A stretch of 64,000 nt of DNA from Velamenicoccus sp964471325 (GTDB lineage Bacteria; Omnitrophota; Gorgyraeia; Velamenicoccales; Velamenicoccaceae). The stretch is from contig CAYYFL010000003.1 in the NCBI GenBank assembly GCA_964471325.1, forward strand, positions 62,001-126,000, read 5' to 3'. Positions 1 to 8,383 of this stretch are shown here, in pieces. Numbering within the stretch: the stretch's first letter is position 1; the number at the start of each line of letters is the position of its first letter. Below the pieces are notes generated by a model that worked only from the letters and a program-made list of their open reading frames with translations, was not told the origin of the DNA and did no database searches. A program made the translations under genes and the position numbers.

Positions 1-327
1 GCAACGGAAGATGGATCCAGGGGTTTTAAGGGCCGTGTGACCGATCTTTTAAAGACCTTGTTGCCGTCGGCAGGAGACGTTGCCGTCTCGGCGGACGGGC
101 AAGAAGGTGCGCCGGTCATCTGCGCCTGCGGTCCCAAGCCCATGCTGGCGGCTGTCGCCGGTTTTGCGCAACAAAAGGGTCTTGCCGCGCAGGTGTCCCT
201 CGAAGAATTTATGGGGTGCGGCTTGGGTGCGTGCCTGGGGTGCGTCATCCGCACGGTGTCGGGTTACCGGCGCATCTGCCACGACGGACCTGTCTTCGAT
301 GCCGAAGAGATCATCTGGGGCGATTAG
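1..327 (+). CDS. pyrK: Dihydroorotate dehydrogenase electron-transfer subunit (C-terminal part)
   Basis: The reading frame is open from base 1, so the gene begins before the window; 108 residues are visible. PyrK carries electrons from dihydroorotate dehydrogenase (type 1B) to NAD through FAD and a [2Fe-2S] cluster. The visible part starts inside the nucleotide-binding domain (TEDGSRGFKG, then CACGPKPML) and holds the complete cluster motif: cysteines in GCGLGACLGC and a fourth in RRICHDGP (C-x4-C-x2-C-x11-C pattern). Its catalytic partner pyrD lies 1.2 kb downstream, separated by a transporter pair, which is unusual because the two subunits are normally adjacent. Identification is secure; only the length is unknown. 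Confidence 0.93.
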   Translation, partial: ATEDGSRGFKGRVTDLLKTLLPSAGDVAVSADGQEGAPVICACGPKPMLAAVAGFAQQKGLAAQVSLEEFMGCGLGACLGCVIRTVSGYRRICHDGPVFDAEEIIWGD

Positions 328-333
328 GGGTTT

Positions 334-1176
334 ATGAATGTCTTGATATTGACCATATTGATCGGTCTTGGTTCGTCCGTGGCAGGATATCTCGGTTCTT
401 TGACGGGTCTGGGGGGCGGTTTTATCATCATTCCGATGCTGACATTGGCTTTCGGCGTGGATATCCGTTATGCCATCGGCACCTCGCTGATCGCCGTGAT
501 TGCTACGTCTTCCGGCGCCGCCGCAGCTTATGTCCGGGAGGGCTTCAGCAATATCCGGATCGGAATGTTTTTGGAGATTGCAACAACGGCGGGTGCGGTT
601 GTGGGGGCATTTCTGGCCTTGCGGTTGCCCACGCATGCGATTGCCGTCATTTTCGGCCTCGTCCTCATGAATTCCGCGTATTTATCCGGCAGGCCCCAGG
701 ATGAAAGCGGCCGGACCCAGGTATCGGACCGATTTGCTGCTCTCTTGAAGATGAACGGGGCCTATCCGACGCCGCATGGCCCAAAGTCTTATGGTGTTCG
801 TTCTGTCCCGGCCGGGTTCGGCTTGATGGCGATTGCAGGCGTACTTTCGGGATTGCTGGGCATTGGTTCCGGCGCGGTCAAAGTCTTGGCCATGGACCAG
901 GCCATGCGCCTTCCTTTCAAGGTTTCGACAGCTACCAGTAATTTTATGATCGGCGTGACGGCCGCGGCCAGCGCCGGCATTTATCTCAATAAAGGATATA
1001 TCGATCCTGTCTTGACCATGCCGGTCGTCTTGGGGGTCCTGATTGGTTCGATGCTGGGGGCCCGGCATCTTTTCGGCGCGGAGACAAGGAAATTAAGGAC
1101 GATTTTCGGCGCTGTGATCGTTGTTTTGGCTGCGGAGATGATCTATTCGGGTCTAAAAGGATGGATAATAAAATGA
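334..1176 (+). CDS. TauE/SafE family membrane permease
   Basis: A 280-residue integral membrane protein with the two-repeat layout of TauE/SafE (old DUF81) permeases: GLGGGFIIIP opens the first repeat and LGIGSGAVKV the second, each followed by hydrophobic helices. The family exports or imports sulfite, sulfonates and other organic anions; the substrate cannot be read from sequence. It begins 6 bases after pyrK and overlaps the next gene by 16 bases, so it is co-transcribed with the pyrimidine genes and a DUF1634 partner. The pairing with DUF1634 is common; the position inside a pyr operon is not. A role in moving a pyrimidine intermediate such as orotate would be speculation. Confidence 0.85.
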   Translation: MNVLILTILIGLGSSVAGYLGSLTGLGGGFIIIPMLTLAFGVDIRYAIGTSLIAVIATSSGAAAAYVREGFSNIRIGMFLEIATTAGAVVGAFLALRLPTHAIAVIFGLVLMNSAYLSGRPQDESGRTQVSDRFAALLKMNGAYPTPHGPKSYGVRSVPAGFGLMAIAGVLSGLLGIGSGAVKVLAMDQAMRLPFKVSTATSNFMIGVTAAASAGIYLNKGYIDPVLTMPVVLGVLIGSMLGARHLFGAETRKLRTIFGAVIVVLAAEMIYSGLKGWIIK

Positions 1177-1556
1177 ATACGGCAGCTCCGGCATCGATGA
1201 ATCACCGCATGGAGTTCATTATCGGGGGCTTGTTGAGGGCGGGAGTTGTTTTTTCCGGTTCGGTGGTGTTTTTGGGAGGCCTCGTGTATCTGTCCCGCCA
1301 CGGCCTCGAAACCGTCGATTACCGGGTTTTCCAGGGGGAGCCCGAAGGATTGTGCCACGTGGGCGGGATCGTCAAGAATGCGTTGGCGATGCACGGCCGC
1401 GGCCTTATTCAATTGGGTCTGCTGCTTCTGATTGCAACGCCTCTGGCGCGTGTGGCTTTATCGCTTTTCGCGTTCGCTTATCAACGCGACAAGCTTTATG
1501 TGGCCGTGACTTTATTCGTTCTGGGGGTTCTCATTTACAGTCTTTTGTGCAGGTAG
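1161..1556 (+). CDS. DUF1634 family membrane protein
   Basis: A 131-residue protein with about three membrane helices (roughly residues 17-40, 82-103 and 110-130) and a central soluble loop. Composition and layout fit DUF1634, a family usually encoded beside TauE/SafE permeases, exactly as here. Its start overlaps the end of the permease gene by 16 bases, suggesting translational coupling and a joint complex. No catalytic motif is visible. The function is unknown; an accessory subunit of the permease is the reasonable inference. Confidence 0.7.
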   Translation: MDNKMNTAAPASMNHRMEFIIGGLLRAGVVFSGSVVFLGGLVYLSRHGLETVDYRVFQGEPEGLCHVGGIVKNALAMHGRGLIQLGLLLLIATPLARVALSLFAFAYQRDKLYVAVTLFVLGVLIYSLLCR

Positions 1557-1564
1557 GAATATTC

Positions 1565-2485
1565 ATGAGCAAACCGAACCTTAAGGTGGCCATCGGCAGT
1601 TTGAAGCTGCAAAATCCTGTCATGGTGGCGTCGGGCACGTTCGGTTACGGACGGGAATATGCGGATTACGTCGATCCCGCCCGCCTGGGCGCGATCGTGA
1701 CAAAGACCATCACCAAGAACCGCCGGGAAGGCAACCGGCCGCCGCGCATCTGCGAGACGACCGGCGGGATGCTCAACGCCATCGGCCTGCAGAACGAAGG
1801 GCTGGAGGATTTTATCCGGGAGAAGCTGCCGGCGTGCCGGGCTGCGGGGACAAAGTTGATTGTGAGCGTCGGCGGCGAGACGAGCAGCGAATACGGCGAG
1901 ATCATCGAGGCGCTTAACGCCTACCCTGAAGTCGCGGCTTACGAGCTCAATATCTCCTGCCCCAACATCGAATATAAAGACAAGATCATCTCCCAGGACG
2001 AGGAATTGACGCACAGGGTCGTCCGGGACGTGCGTCAGAAGACGGACCGCACCCTGATCGTCAAATTGTCGCCGAATGTCAGCGATATCACGAGGATCGC
2101 CCGGGCTGTCCAGGACGCCGGCGCCGATGCGGTCAGTCTCGTCAATACCTTCTTGGGCATGGCCGTCGACGTCGAGACGCGCAGGCCCGTCTTGGGCAAT
2201 ATCACGGGCGGGTTGAGCGGTCCGGCGATCAAGCCGATGGCGCTGCGCATGGTCTGGCAGGTCTACAACAAAATCAGTTTGCCTATCGTCGGCATGGGTG
2301 GTATCATGAATTCCCGTGACGCGGTCGAATTCCTGATCGCGGGCGCCACTGCCGTCGCTGTCGGAACCGCCAATTTTGTCGACCCCCGTACTCCTCTCGA
2401 AGTTGTTGAGGGCATTGCCTCTTATCTGTCGCAACACCACTACAAAGACGTAAAAGAGCTTATCGGGAGTCTGAATGTCTCCTGA
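1565..2485 (+). CDS. pyrD: Dihydroorotate dehydrogenase, catalytic subunit, type 1B
   Basis: Oxidises dihydroorotate to orotate in pyrimidine synthesis, using FMN and passing electrons to PyrK. The 306-residue protein has the family landmarks: ASGTFGYG near residue 22, the active-site loop NISCPN with Cys132 as the expected catalytic base of class 1 enzymes, KLSPNV, and the C-terminal FMN phosphate region (GMGGIM, then AVAVGTANF). The frame is open further upstream, but the ATG at 1565 gives the normal family N terminus (MSKPNLKVAIGSL) and has an AGGTAGG box before it. It follows the TauE/DUF1634 pair and precedes pyrF. Confidence 0.95.
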   Translation: MSKPNLKVAIGSLKLQNPVMVASGTFGYGREYADYVDPARLGAIVTKTITKNRREGNRPPRICETTGGMLNAIGLQNEGLEDFIREKLPACRAAGTKLIVSVGGETSSEYGEIIEALNAYPEVAAYELNISCPNIEYKDKIISQDEELTHRVVRDVRQKTDRTLIVKLSPNVSDITRIARAVQDAGADAVSLVNTFLGMAVDVETRRPVLGNITGGLSGPAIKPMALRMVWQVYNKISLPIVGMGGIMNSRDAVEFLIAGATAVAVGTANFVDPRTPLEVVEGIASYLSQHHYKDVKELIGSLNVS

Positions 2486-2537
2486 TAAAACAGGTGACAC
2501 TAGATGGTCGTCAGCAGACAGCGCAGGGACTTACTTT

Positions 2538-3224
2538 ATGAAAACTGATTTGATTGTTGCTTTAGATGTTGAAAGCCTCCGGAAAGCAAAGGATATCGTC
2601 GGGAAGCTTTATCCTGCCGTGAAGTATTTTAAGGTGGGCAGCCAGCTTTTCACGGCTTGCGGCCCTGCCGTCATCCAATATATCCGCGAGGCAGGTGCGG
2701 ATGTTTTTTTAGATTTAAAATTTCATGATATCCCCAACACGGTTGCTGCTGCCGTTGGGGCTGCTGTTGAGTTGGATATTTTTATGCTGACGGTCCACAC
2801 CTGCGGCGGCGCGGAGATGATGGATAGGGCCGGGAAAGCGGCCCAGACGCAGGCCCAAAAGTCAAAAAAACGTCGGCCTTTGGTCGTCGGCGTGACGGTC
2901 CTGACGAGTCAAGCGATGGACAATGCCGGAGAGGAAGTTTTGCAGCGGGCAGGCGCCGCCAAGGAGTGCGGTTTAGACGGTGTTGTCTGTTCTGTGCATG
3001 AAGCTGCCGCCGTACGCAAGGCCTGCGGAGAGAATTTTATTATCGTGACGCCCGGGATCAGGCTGCCGGATGGGGATGCCGGGGATCAAAAGCGTGTCGC
3101 AACCCCCGCAGCCGCCGCAGCCGCGGGCAGCAATTATTTGGTCGTCGGCCGGCCCATCCTTGAAGCGCCCGATCCCTTGGCTGCCGCGAAAAATATATTA
3201 AGAGAAATCAAAGGTCAGCGTTAA
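2538..3224 (+). CDS. pyrF: Orotidine 5'-phosphate decarboxylase
   Basis: Converts OMP to UMP, the last step of UMP synthesis. The 228-residue TIM barrel shows the active-site motif DLKFHDIPNT with Asp59, Lys61 and Asp64, and the phosphate-binding segments TPGIR and VVGRPI near the C terminus. The ATG at 2538 is preferred over an earlier in-frame ATG at 2475, because it yields the family start MKTDLIVALD and has an AGGGAC box upstream. It lies about 50 bases after pyrD and closes the pyrimidine cluster. The 69-base gap before the ATPase genes shows no clear terminator. Confidence 0.95.
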   Translation: MKTDLIVALDVESLRKAKDIVGKLYPAVKYFKVGSQLFTACGPAVIQYIREAGADVFLDLKFHDIPNTVAAAVGAAVELDIFMLTVHTCGGAEMMDRAGKAAQTQAQKSKKRRPLVVGVTVLTSQAMDNAGEEVLQRAGAAKECGLDGVVCSVHEAAAVRKACGENFIIVTPGIRLPDGDAGDQKRVATPAAAAAAGSNYLVVGRPILEAPDPLAAAKNILREIKGQR

Positions 3225-3293
3225 AAGCAGCAGTCAGTAAATAACATTTCAAAATATACTGTCTACTATGTACTCCGAACGAAGTGAGGTTAT

Positions 3294-3890
3294 ATGGCAC
3301 AGGAGCTCAAGGCATTATTAGATAAGATCCAAAAGGAAGGCGTGGAGTCTGCCCAGAAGGCTGCCCGCGAGATCGAGGCGCGCGCCCAAAAGCAGGCGGA
3401 TGAGATCGTCGCGCGCGCGGAAAGCGACGCCAGGAAATTGCTGGACGATGCCCAGGAAAAGATCCGTCAGGAGAAGGATGCTTCGGAGGCCGCCCTCAAG
3501 CAGGCCGGCCGCGACCTTGTCTTGTCGCTGAAGAAGCAGATCCTGGCGACGCTTGAGAAGGTTGTCACGCTCGACGTGCGCCAGGCGCTTGGGCCCCAGG
3601 AGCTGGCGGCGTTGGTGAAGCTGGCCGTCCAGCAGTACGGCGGACAGGATGCGGGCCCGGTGACGGTGTCTTTGCAGGATGGCGACCGGCGGAAACTCGA
3701 ACAGGGTTTTCTTTCTCGTCTGAAGGACGAGCTGAAGCGGGATATCGTCCTGAAGGCCACCGACGAGGTCGCCGGCGGGTTTATCATCAGCTTTGACGCG
3801 GGCAAATCGCATTTTGATTTCAGCGACAAGGCCCTGGCCGCCTACCTTTCCGGCCTGGTGCGTCCGAAGCTGGCGGAATTCTTGAAATAA
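3294..3890 (+). CDS. atpE: V-type ATP synthase subunit E (peripheral stalk)
   Basis: A 198-residue protein whose first 100 residues are a charged, alanine- and lysine-rich coiled coil and whose C-terminal half is a compact alpha/beta region ending near a conserved GGFIISFD segment. This is the layout of V/A-type ATPase subunit E, a stalk protein anchoring the catalytic head to subunit I. It is first in the operon E-DUF2764-A-B-D-I-K. Length is normal for the family. No subunit G/H-like partner is encoded nearby. Confidence 0.88.
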   Translation: MAQELKALLDKIQKEGVESAQKAAREIEARAQKQADEIVARAESDARKLLDDAQEKIRQEKDASEAALKQAGRDLVLSLKKQILATLEKVVTLDVRQALGPQELAALVKLAVQQYGGQDAGPVTVSLQDGDRRKLEQGFLSRLKDELKRDIVLKATDEVAGGFIISFDAGKSHFDFSDKALAAYLSGLVRPKLAEFLK

Positions 3891-3948
3891 ACTGTTTTCT
3901 TCGACCCTTCGACTTATAACTTAAGGCTCACAATTTATTGCTGATTTT

Positions 3949-4482
3949 ATGGCCGGTCACTATACATACGTTATTTCAGCGTTGCCGATGCTGCACCTCG
4001 GGCAAAAACTGCCGTTGAGCTATGCCAAATTCATCGATGGCTGCCGCGGCCTGATCTCGGAAGAAGAGGTTTTCGTCCTCTCGGCCCTTGAAGGTGCGGA
4101 TTGGAGCGCCACCGTTCCGGCAGACATCCCTCTTTTGAAGGCCTGGAGGCTTTTTGAGGTCGCCCTGCGCAACGAATTGGTCAAGCTGCGTTCGGCCCGC
4201 AAGCAGACGGATGCCGGCAGATACCTGCGGCACGACGGCTGGTGGGACCCCTGGGTGGTGCAGGTGGCGCTTAACGCGGTCAGACAGCCGGTGCCTCTCG
4301 AGGCCGAAAAGATCCTGGACGAAGAACGCTGGAAAAAGCTCGACGAATTATCCTTTGGGCATTATTTCGACTTCGAGGTCCTTGTGGCTTACGGACTGAA
4401 ACTGTTGATTTTGGAACGCTGGGAGCGCGTCGCTTCGGCGGACAAGGCGAAGATCCTTGAAGAGACACTTAGAAATGCCTAA
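3949..4482 (+). CDS. DUF2764 family protein of the V-type ATPase operon
   Basis: A 177-residue, mostly helical protein with no signal peptide or membrane segment. The position between subunit E and subunit A, the length and the N-terminal segment YVISALPMLHLG match DUF2764, a family found in chlamydial and Bacteroidetes-type V-ATPase operons, which lack a recognisable subunit C. My inference is that it does the job of subunit C (the socket between rotor and membrane ring) or of a stalk protein; the sequence alone does not show this. The ribosome binding site is poor, so translation may depend on the upstream gene. Confidence 0.75.
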   Translation: MAGHYTYVISALPMLHLGQKLPLSYAKFIDGCRGLISEEEVFVLSALEGADWSATVPADIPLLKAWRLFEVALRNELVKLRSARKQTDAGRYLRHDGWWDPWVVQVALNAVRQPVPLEAEKILDEERWKKLDELSFGHYFDFEVLVAYGLKLLILERWERVASADKAKILEETLRNA

Positions 4483-4607
4483 TTCCTAAATCCAAATGAC
4501 GAATAAAATCTTAATGCCGAATGACCAAGGGAAGAATTAGGAATTTATTAGGCATTAGGATTTAGTGATTCGTCATTTCACGTCTTGGTATATTGAAAGG
4601 GGAGGAT
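4483..4607 (+). repeat. Imperfect inverted repeat inside the ATPase operon
   Basis: The spacer between DUF2764 and atpA is AT-rich, unlike its flanks. It holds arms that pair over some 100 bases: CCTAAATCC and AAATGACGAAT on the left match GGATTTAG and ATTCGTCATTT on the right, with degenerate GAATGACC/TTAGGAATT-type units between. It looks like the dispersed 'gaatgacgaat' intergenic repeats seen in several bacterial genomes. The last bases provide the GGAGGAT ribosome binding site of atpA. Confidence 0.6.
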
Positions 4608-6365
4608 ATGTCTTTTGAGCGAAAAGGCCGCGTGGCGGCGATTAACGGAAATATGGTGGCGATCACCTTTGACGATTATGTCATCCAGAACGAAGTGGCG
4701 TATGTCGCCTGCGGCGCCGACCGCCTGAAGGCCGAAGTGATCCGTGTGCGCGGCAACAAGGCCGAGGCCCAGGTGTATGAAAGCACGACAGGGGTCAGGG
4801 TCGGCGACGCCGTGACGTTCACGGACGCGTTGTTGTCCGTCGAGCTCGGGCCGGGCCTCCTGGGCCAGATCTTCGACGGGCTGCAGAATCCCCTGCCTGA
4901 CTTGGCCAAGGAATGCGGTTTTTTCCTCAAGCGGGGCGTTTATAAAGACTCCCTGCCGGACGCCAGCCAGTGGGATTTTACGCCATCGGCAAAAGTCGGA
5001 CAAAAGGTCAGGGCGGGCGACAAACTCGGCACCGTGCCGGAAAAGATCTTTAAACACGCCATCATGGCGCCGTTCGATTTGAAGGGGGAGTGGGAAGTTG
5101 CCGAGATCGTCGCGGCCGGGCGTTATGCCCTCAAAGACATTGTGGCGCGCCTCAGGGATCCTGACGGCAAGGCCATCGAATGCCGGATGGTCCAGACCTG
5201 GCCGGTCAAGGTCGCCATCAAGGCCTACGCCGAAAAATTCATGCCGGCGGAACCCCTTGTCACCAAGATGCGCCTGATCGATTCCCTGTTTCCTGTCGCG
5301 CGCGGCGGGACCTATTGCGTTCCCGGGCCGTTCGGCGCCGGAAAGACCGTGCTGCAGCAGCTGATCAGCCGCCATGCGGACGTGGATATCGTCATCATCG
5401 CCGCCTGCGGCGAACGCGCCGGCGAGGTCGTCGAGACCTTGAAGACATTCCCGGAATTAAAAGATCCCAAGACCGGCAAACCCCTGAGCGACAGGACCGT
5501 CATCATCTGCAACACGAGTTCCATGCCCGTCGCCGCGCGCGAATCGAGCGTTTATACGGCCGTGACCATCGCCGAATACTACCGCCAGATGGGATTGAAT
5601 GTCATGCTTTTGGCGGATTCGACCTCGCGGTGGGCGCAGGCCATGCGGGAGATGTCGGGCCGGCTGGAAGAGATCCCCGGCGAGGAGGCCTTCCCGGCCT
5701 ATCTTGAATCGCGCATCGCTTCTTTTTACGAGCGCGCCGGCGTCGTCAGGCTTTATGACGGCACGACGGGGTCTGTCACGATCGGGGGCACGGTGAGTCC
5801 TGCGGGCGGCAATTTCGAGGAGCCGGTGACGCAGGCGACCCTCAAGGTCGTCGGCGCCTTCCACGGCCTCTCGCGCGAACGTTCGGATGCGCGCAGGTAT
5901 CCGGCGATCGACCCTTTGATCAGCTGGAGCAAGTATCCCAGCATCATCGACGCCCGCGAGATCGCCGCAGGCCATGCCATCCTGCGCAAGAGCCACGATG
6001 TCGGCCAGATGATGAAAGTCATCGGCGAAGAGGGCACGTCGCTTAAGGATTATGTGGATTATCTCAAAGGAGAATTTTTCGATTTCGTTTACCTGCAGCA
6101 GAATGCCTTCGACTCTGTCGACGAGGCGACAAGCGCCGAGCGCCAGAAGGCCATCTACGGTTTTATCTATAAAAACGTCCTGCAGGCGGATTTTGCGTTT
6201 ACGGACAAGGAAGGCGCCCTGCATTTCTTCCACCAGCTGCGCCAGCTCTTCCGCGGCTGGAACTCGGCGGCGCAGGACACGGCTGAATACACAAAGATAC
6301 AGGAAGAGATCCAGGTGTTGATCGATACCCAGCTTAAATCCAAAAAGGACGGCGAACGTGCATAA
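4608..6365 (+). CDS. atpA: V-type ATP synthase catalytic subunit A
   Basis: The catalytic nucleotide-binding subunit of the rotary V/A-type ATPase. The 585-residue protein has the N-terminal barrel, the bulge domain typical of A subunits (about residues 110-190), a P-loop GPFGAGKT at residues 240-247, and the SRWAQAMREMSGRLEEIPGE segment with the catalytic glutamate region. Length is normal. The ATG at 4608 sits 3 bases after GGAGGAT and gives MSFERKGRVAAING; a TTG 15 bases earlier is less likely. It overlaps subunit B by 8 bases, giving tight coupling of the A3B3 hexamer partners. Confidence 0.97.
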   Translation: MSFERKGRVAAINGNMVAITFDDYVIQNEVAYVACGADRLKAEVIRVRGNKAEAQVYESTTGVRVGDAVTFTDALLSVELGPGLLGQIFDGLQNPLPDLAKECGFFLKRGVYKDSLPDASQWDFTPSAKVGQKVRAGDKLGTVPEKIFKHAIMAPFDLKGEWEVAEIVAAGRYALKDIVARLRDPDGKAIECRMVQTWPVKVAIKAYAEKFMPAEPLVTKMRLIDSLFPVARGGTYCVPGPFGAGKTVLQQLISRHADVDIVIIAACGERAGEVVETLKTFPELKDPKTGKPLSDRTVIICNTSSMPVAARESSVYTAVTIAEYYRQMGLNVMLLADSTSRWAQAMREMSGRLEEIPGEEAFPAYLESRIASFYERAGVVRLYDGTTGSVTIGGTVSPAGGNFEEPVTQATLKVVGAFHGLSRERSDARRYPAIDPLISWSKYPSIIDAREIAAGHAILRKSHDVGQMMKVIGEEGTSLKDYVDYLKGEFFDFVYLQQNAFDSVDEATSAERQKAIYGFIYKNVLQADFAFTDKEGALHFFHQLRQLFRGWNSAAQDTAEYTKIQEEIQVLIDTQLKSKKDGERA

Positions 6366-7656
6366 AGTTTATACGCATATCATCCAGATCGCAGGCGATG
6401 TCATCACCGTCGAGGCCGACGGCGTCGGATCCATGGAGATCGCGCAGGTCATAACCAAGAGCGGCGTTTCTCTGGCGCAGGTCATCCGCATCGACGGCAA
6501 GCGCGTCTCGCTCCAGGTGTTTGCCGGCAGCCGCGGCGTCTCCACGGGCGACCAGGTCAGGTTTCTGGGACATCCCATGCGCGTGGCTTCGGGCGAAAAT
6601 CTCCTGGGGCGTATCTTCAACGGCTCGGGCGAACCTCTGGACCGGGGTCCGGCGCTCTCCGAAAACTTCGTGGATATCGGCGGGCCGTCGGTCAACCCGG
6701 TCAAGCGCATCATCCCGCGCCGGATGATCCGCACCAATATCCCCATGATCGACGTCTTCAATTCGCTCGTCGAATCCCAGAAACTGCCGATCTTTTCCAT
6801 CGCCGGCGAGCCCTATAACGCCCTCCTGGCCCGCATCGCCATCCAGGCGCAGGTGGACATCATCATCCTGGGCGGCATGGGCCTGAAGCACGACGACTAT
6901 CTCTTTTTCCGCGACACCCTGGAAGAGAAGGGCGCTTTGTCGCGTGCGATCTTTTTTATCCACACGGCCGCAGACCCGACGGTCGAATGCCTGCTCGTGC
7001 CCGATTTGAGCCTGGCCGTTGCCGAGCAGTTCGCATTGTCCGGCAAACGGGTCCTGGTCCTTTTGACCGACATGACGAATTTCTGCGACGCCCTCAAAGA
7101 GGTCTCCATCACCATGGAGCAGGTGCCGTCGAACCGCGGCTATCCGGGCGACCTCTACAGCCAGCTCGCCAGCCGTTACGAGAAGGCCGTTGATTTCGAC
7201 ACGGCGGGCTCCATCACGATCCTGGCGGCGACGACCATGCCCGGCGACGACGTGACGCACCCCGTTCCGGACAATACGGGATATATCACCGAAGGGCAGT
7301 TTTATCTGAAGAACAAGGTGATCGAGCCCTTCGGGTCGCTGTCCCGTCTCAAACAGCAGGTCAACGGCGCCACGCGCGACGACCACCGCACGATCATGGA
7401 CACGATGATCCAGTTGTTCGCCAGCTACCGCGAGACCCTTGAAAAACAGGCCATGGGTTTCCAGATGTCGAACTGGGACAAAAAGCTCCTGCGTTACGGC
7501 GGGCTCTTTGAAAGCCAGATGATGTCTCTGGAAGTCAATATCTCGCTTGAGAAAGCATTGGACCGCGGCTGGGAGATTTTGGCCGAATGCTTTTCACCGG
7601 AAGAGACGGGCATCAAGAAGGCGTTGATCGAAAAATACTGGAAGGCAAAAAGTTAG
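6358..7656 (+). CDS. atpB: V-type ATP synthase subunit B
   Basis: The non-catalytic head subunit that alternates with A. The 432-residue protein has the family layout (barrel, nucleotide fold, helical C-terminal domain) but no Walker A motif, as expected for B. Recognisable stretches include GRIFNGSGEPLDRGP and PSNRGYPGDLYSQLASRYE. It starts at a GTG that overlaps the end of atpA by 8 bases, with AAGGAC just upstream. The C terminus (EETGIKKALIEKYWK) is typical. Confidence 0.96.
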   Translation: MHKVYTHIIQIAGDVITVEADGVGSMEIAQVITKSGVSLAQVIRIDGKRVSLQVFAGSRGVSTGDQVRFLGHPMRVASGENLLGRIFNGSGEPLDRGPALSENFVDIGGPSVNPVKRIIPRRMIRTNIPMIDVFNSLVESQKLPIFSIAGEPYNALLARIAIQAQVDIIILGGMGLKHDDYLFFRDTLEEKGALSRAIFFIHTAADPTVECLLVPDLSLAVAEQFALSGKRVLVLLTDMTNFCDALKEVSITMEQVPSNRGYPGDLYSQLASRYEKAVDFDTAGSITILAATTMPGDDVTHPVPDNTGYITEGQFYLKNKVIEPFGSLSRLKQQVNGATRDDHRTIMDTMIQLFASYRETLEKQAMGFQMSNWDKKLLRYGGLFESQMMSLEVNISLEKALDRGWEILAECFSPEETGIKKALIEKYWKAKS

Positions 7657-7669
7657 TCGTTGGTTTGAC

Positions 7670-8281
7670 ATGGCAAAGATTAAACTGACTAAGGGTGAAC
7701 TGAAGCGCCAGCGGGATGCCCTCAAGAGCTACGAGCGTTATCTGCCGACCCTCCAGTTGAAAAAACAGCAGTTGCAGCTGGAGATCCTGCATCTGAACGC
7801 AGCCCTGGAGGACCGGCGAGCCAAAGAGAAGTCGAAGATTGCGCAGCGGCAGGTCTGGGCGGGCCTGCTGACGGACAAAAGCGTTTCTTTGGGGGCGTGG
7901 CTGAAACCCAGGGAGGCCGTCCGCGGGGTGCGTAACGTCGCGGGCGTCGATCTGCCCGTCTTTGAGCGCCTTGTCTTTGACCCTGCCGAATACGATTTGT
8001 TTCTGACGCCTCTCTGGGTGGACCAGGCCGTGGATGCCTTGAGGGAGATCGTGTCTTTGCGCAAGGAAATAGAGGTCCTCAATGAAGCGCAGGCCATCCT
8101 GCGCCAGGAATTGAGGATCACGACGCAGCGCGTCAACCTTTTCGAGAAGGTCAAGATCCCCGAAGCCGAAGAGGCGATCCGCCTGATTAAGATTTATATC
8201 GGCGACCAGATGACGAACGCGGTCGGCCGTTCCAAGATTGCCAAAAGGAAAATTGAACGTGTTATGTTGGTAGGGAGTTGA
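7670..8281 (+). CDS. atpD: V-type ATP synthase subunit D (central rotor)
   Basis: Subunit D is the long coiled-coil shaft inside the A3B3 head. This 203-residue protein has the family N terminus LTKGELKRQRDALKSYERYL and long helices at both ends around a shorter middle region. It starts 13 bases after atpB. The C terminus ends in a basic IAKRKIERVM-type stretch. Length is usual. No subunit F or C gene is recognised next to it. Confidence 0.92.
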   Translation: MAKIKLTKGELKRQRDALKSYERYLPTLQLKKQQLQLEILHLNAALEDRRAKEKSKIAQRQVWAGLLTDKSVSLGAWLKPREAVRGVRNVAGVDLPVFERLVFDPAEYDLFLTPLWVDQAVDALREIVSLRKEIEVLNEAQAILRQELRITTQRVNLFEKVKIPEAEEAIRLIKIYIGDQMTNAVGRSKIAKRKIERVMLVGS

Positions 8282-8383
8282 AATCGCATCCTGTTTCACC
8301 CCGAAGGCCCCTGCGGGGCACTTTAAGGATGGTTACACAGGATATCGCTGGATGTCCGCTGTCGTGGACACATTAAGGTCCTC
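8282..8383 (+). repeat. Hairpin-rich spacer before atpI
   Basis: About 100 bases with two short hairpins: GGCCCC-TGC-GGGGC near 8305 and TGTCC/GGACA near 8352-8371. Each is followed by TTAAGG or TTTAAGGA. The second TTAAGG lies about 6 bases from the atpI start and acts as its ribosome binding site. The layout, hairpin then ribosome binding site, recalls the modular leader elements described elsewhere in the window, but the defining boxes are not clear here. Confidence 0.4.

Noticed and set aside
1352..1564. N-terminal extension of pyrD to 377 residues
   Set aside because: The extra 71 residues overlap the DUF1634 gene and have no family similarity; the ATG at 1565 gives the normal start.
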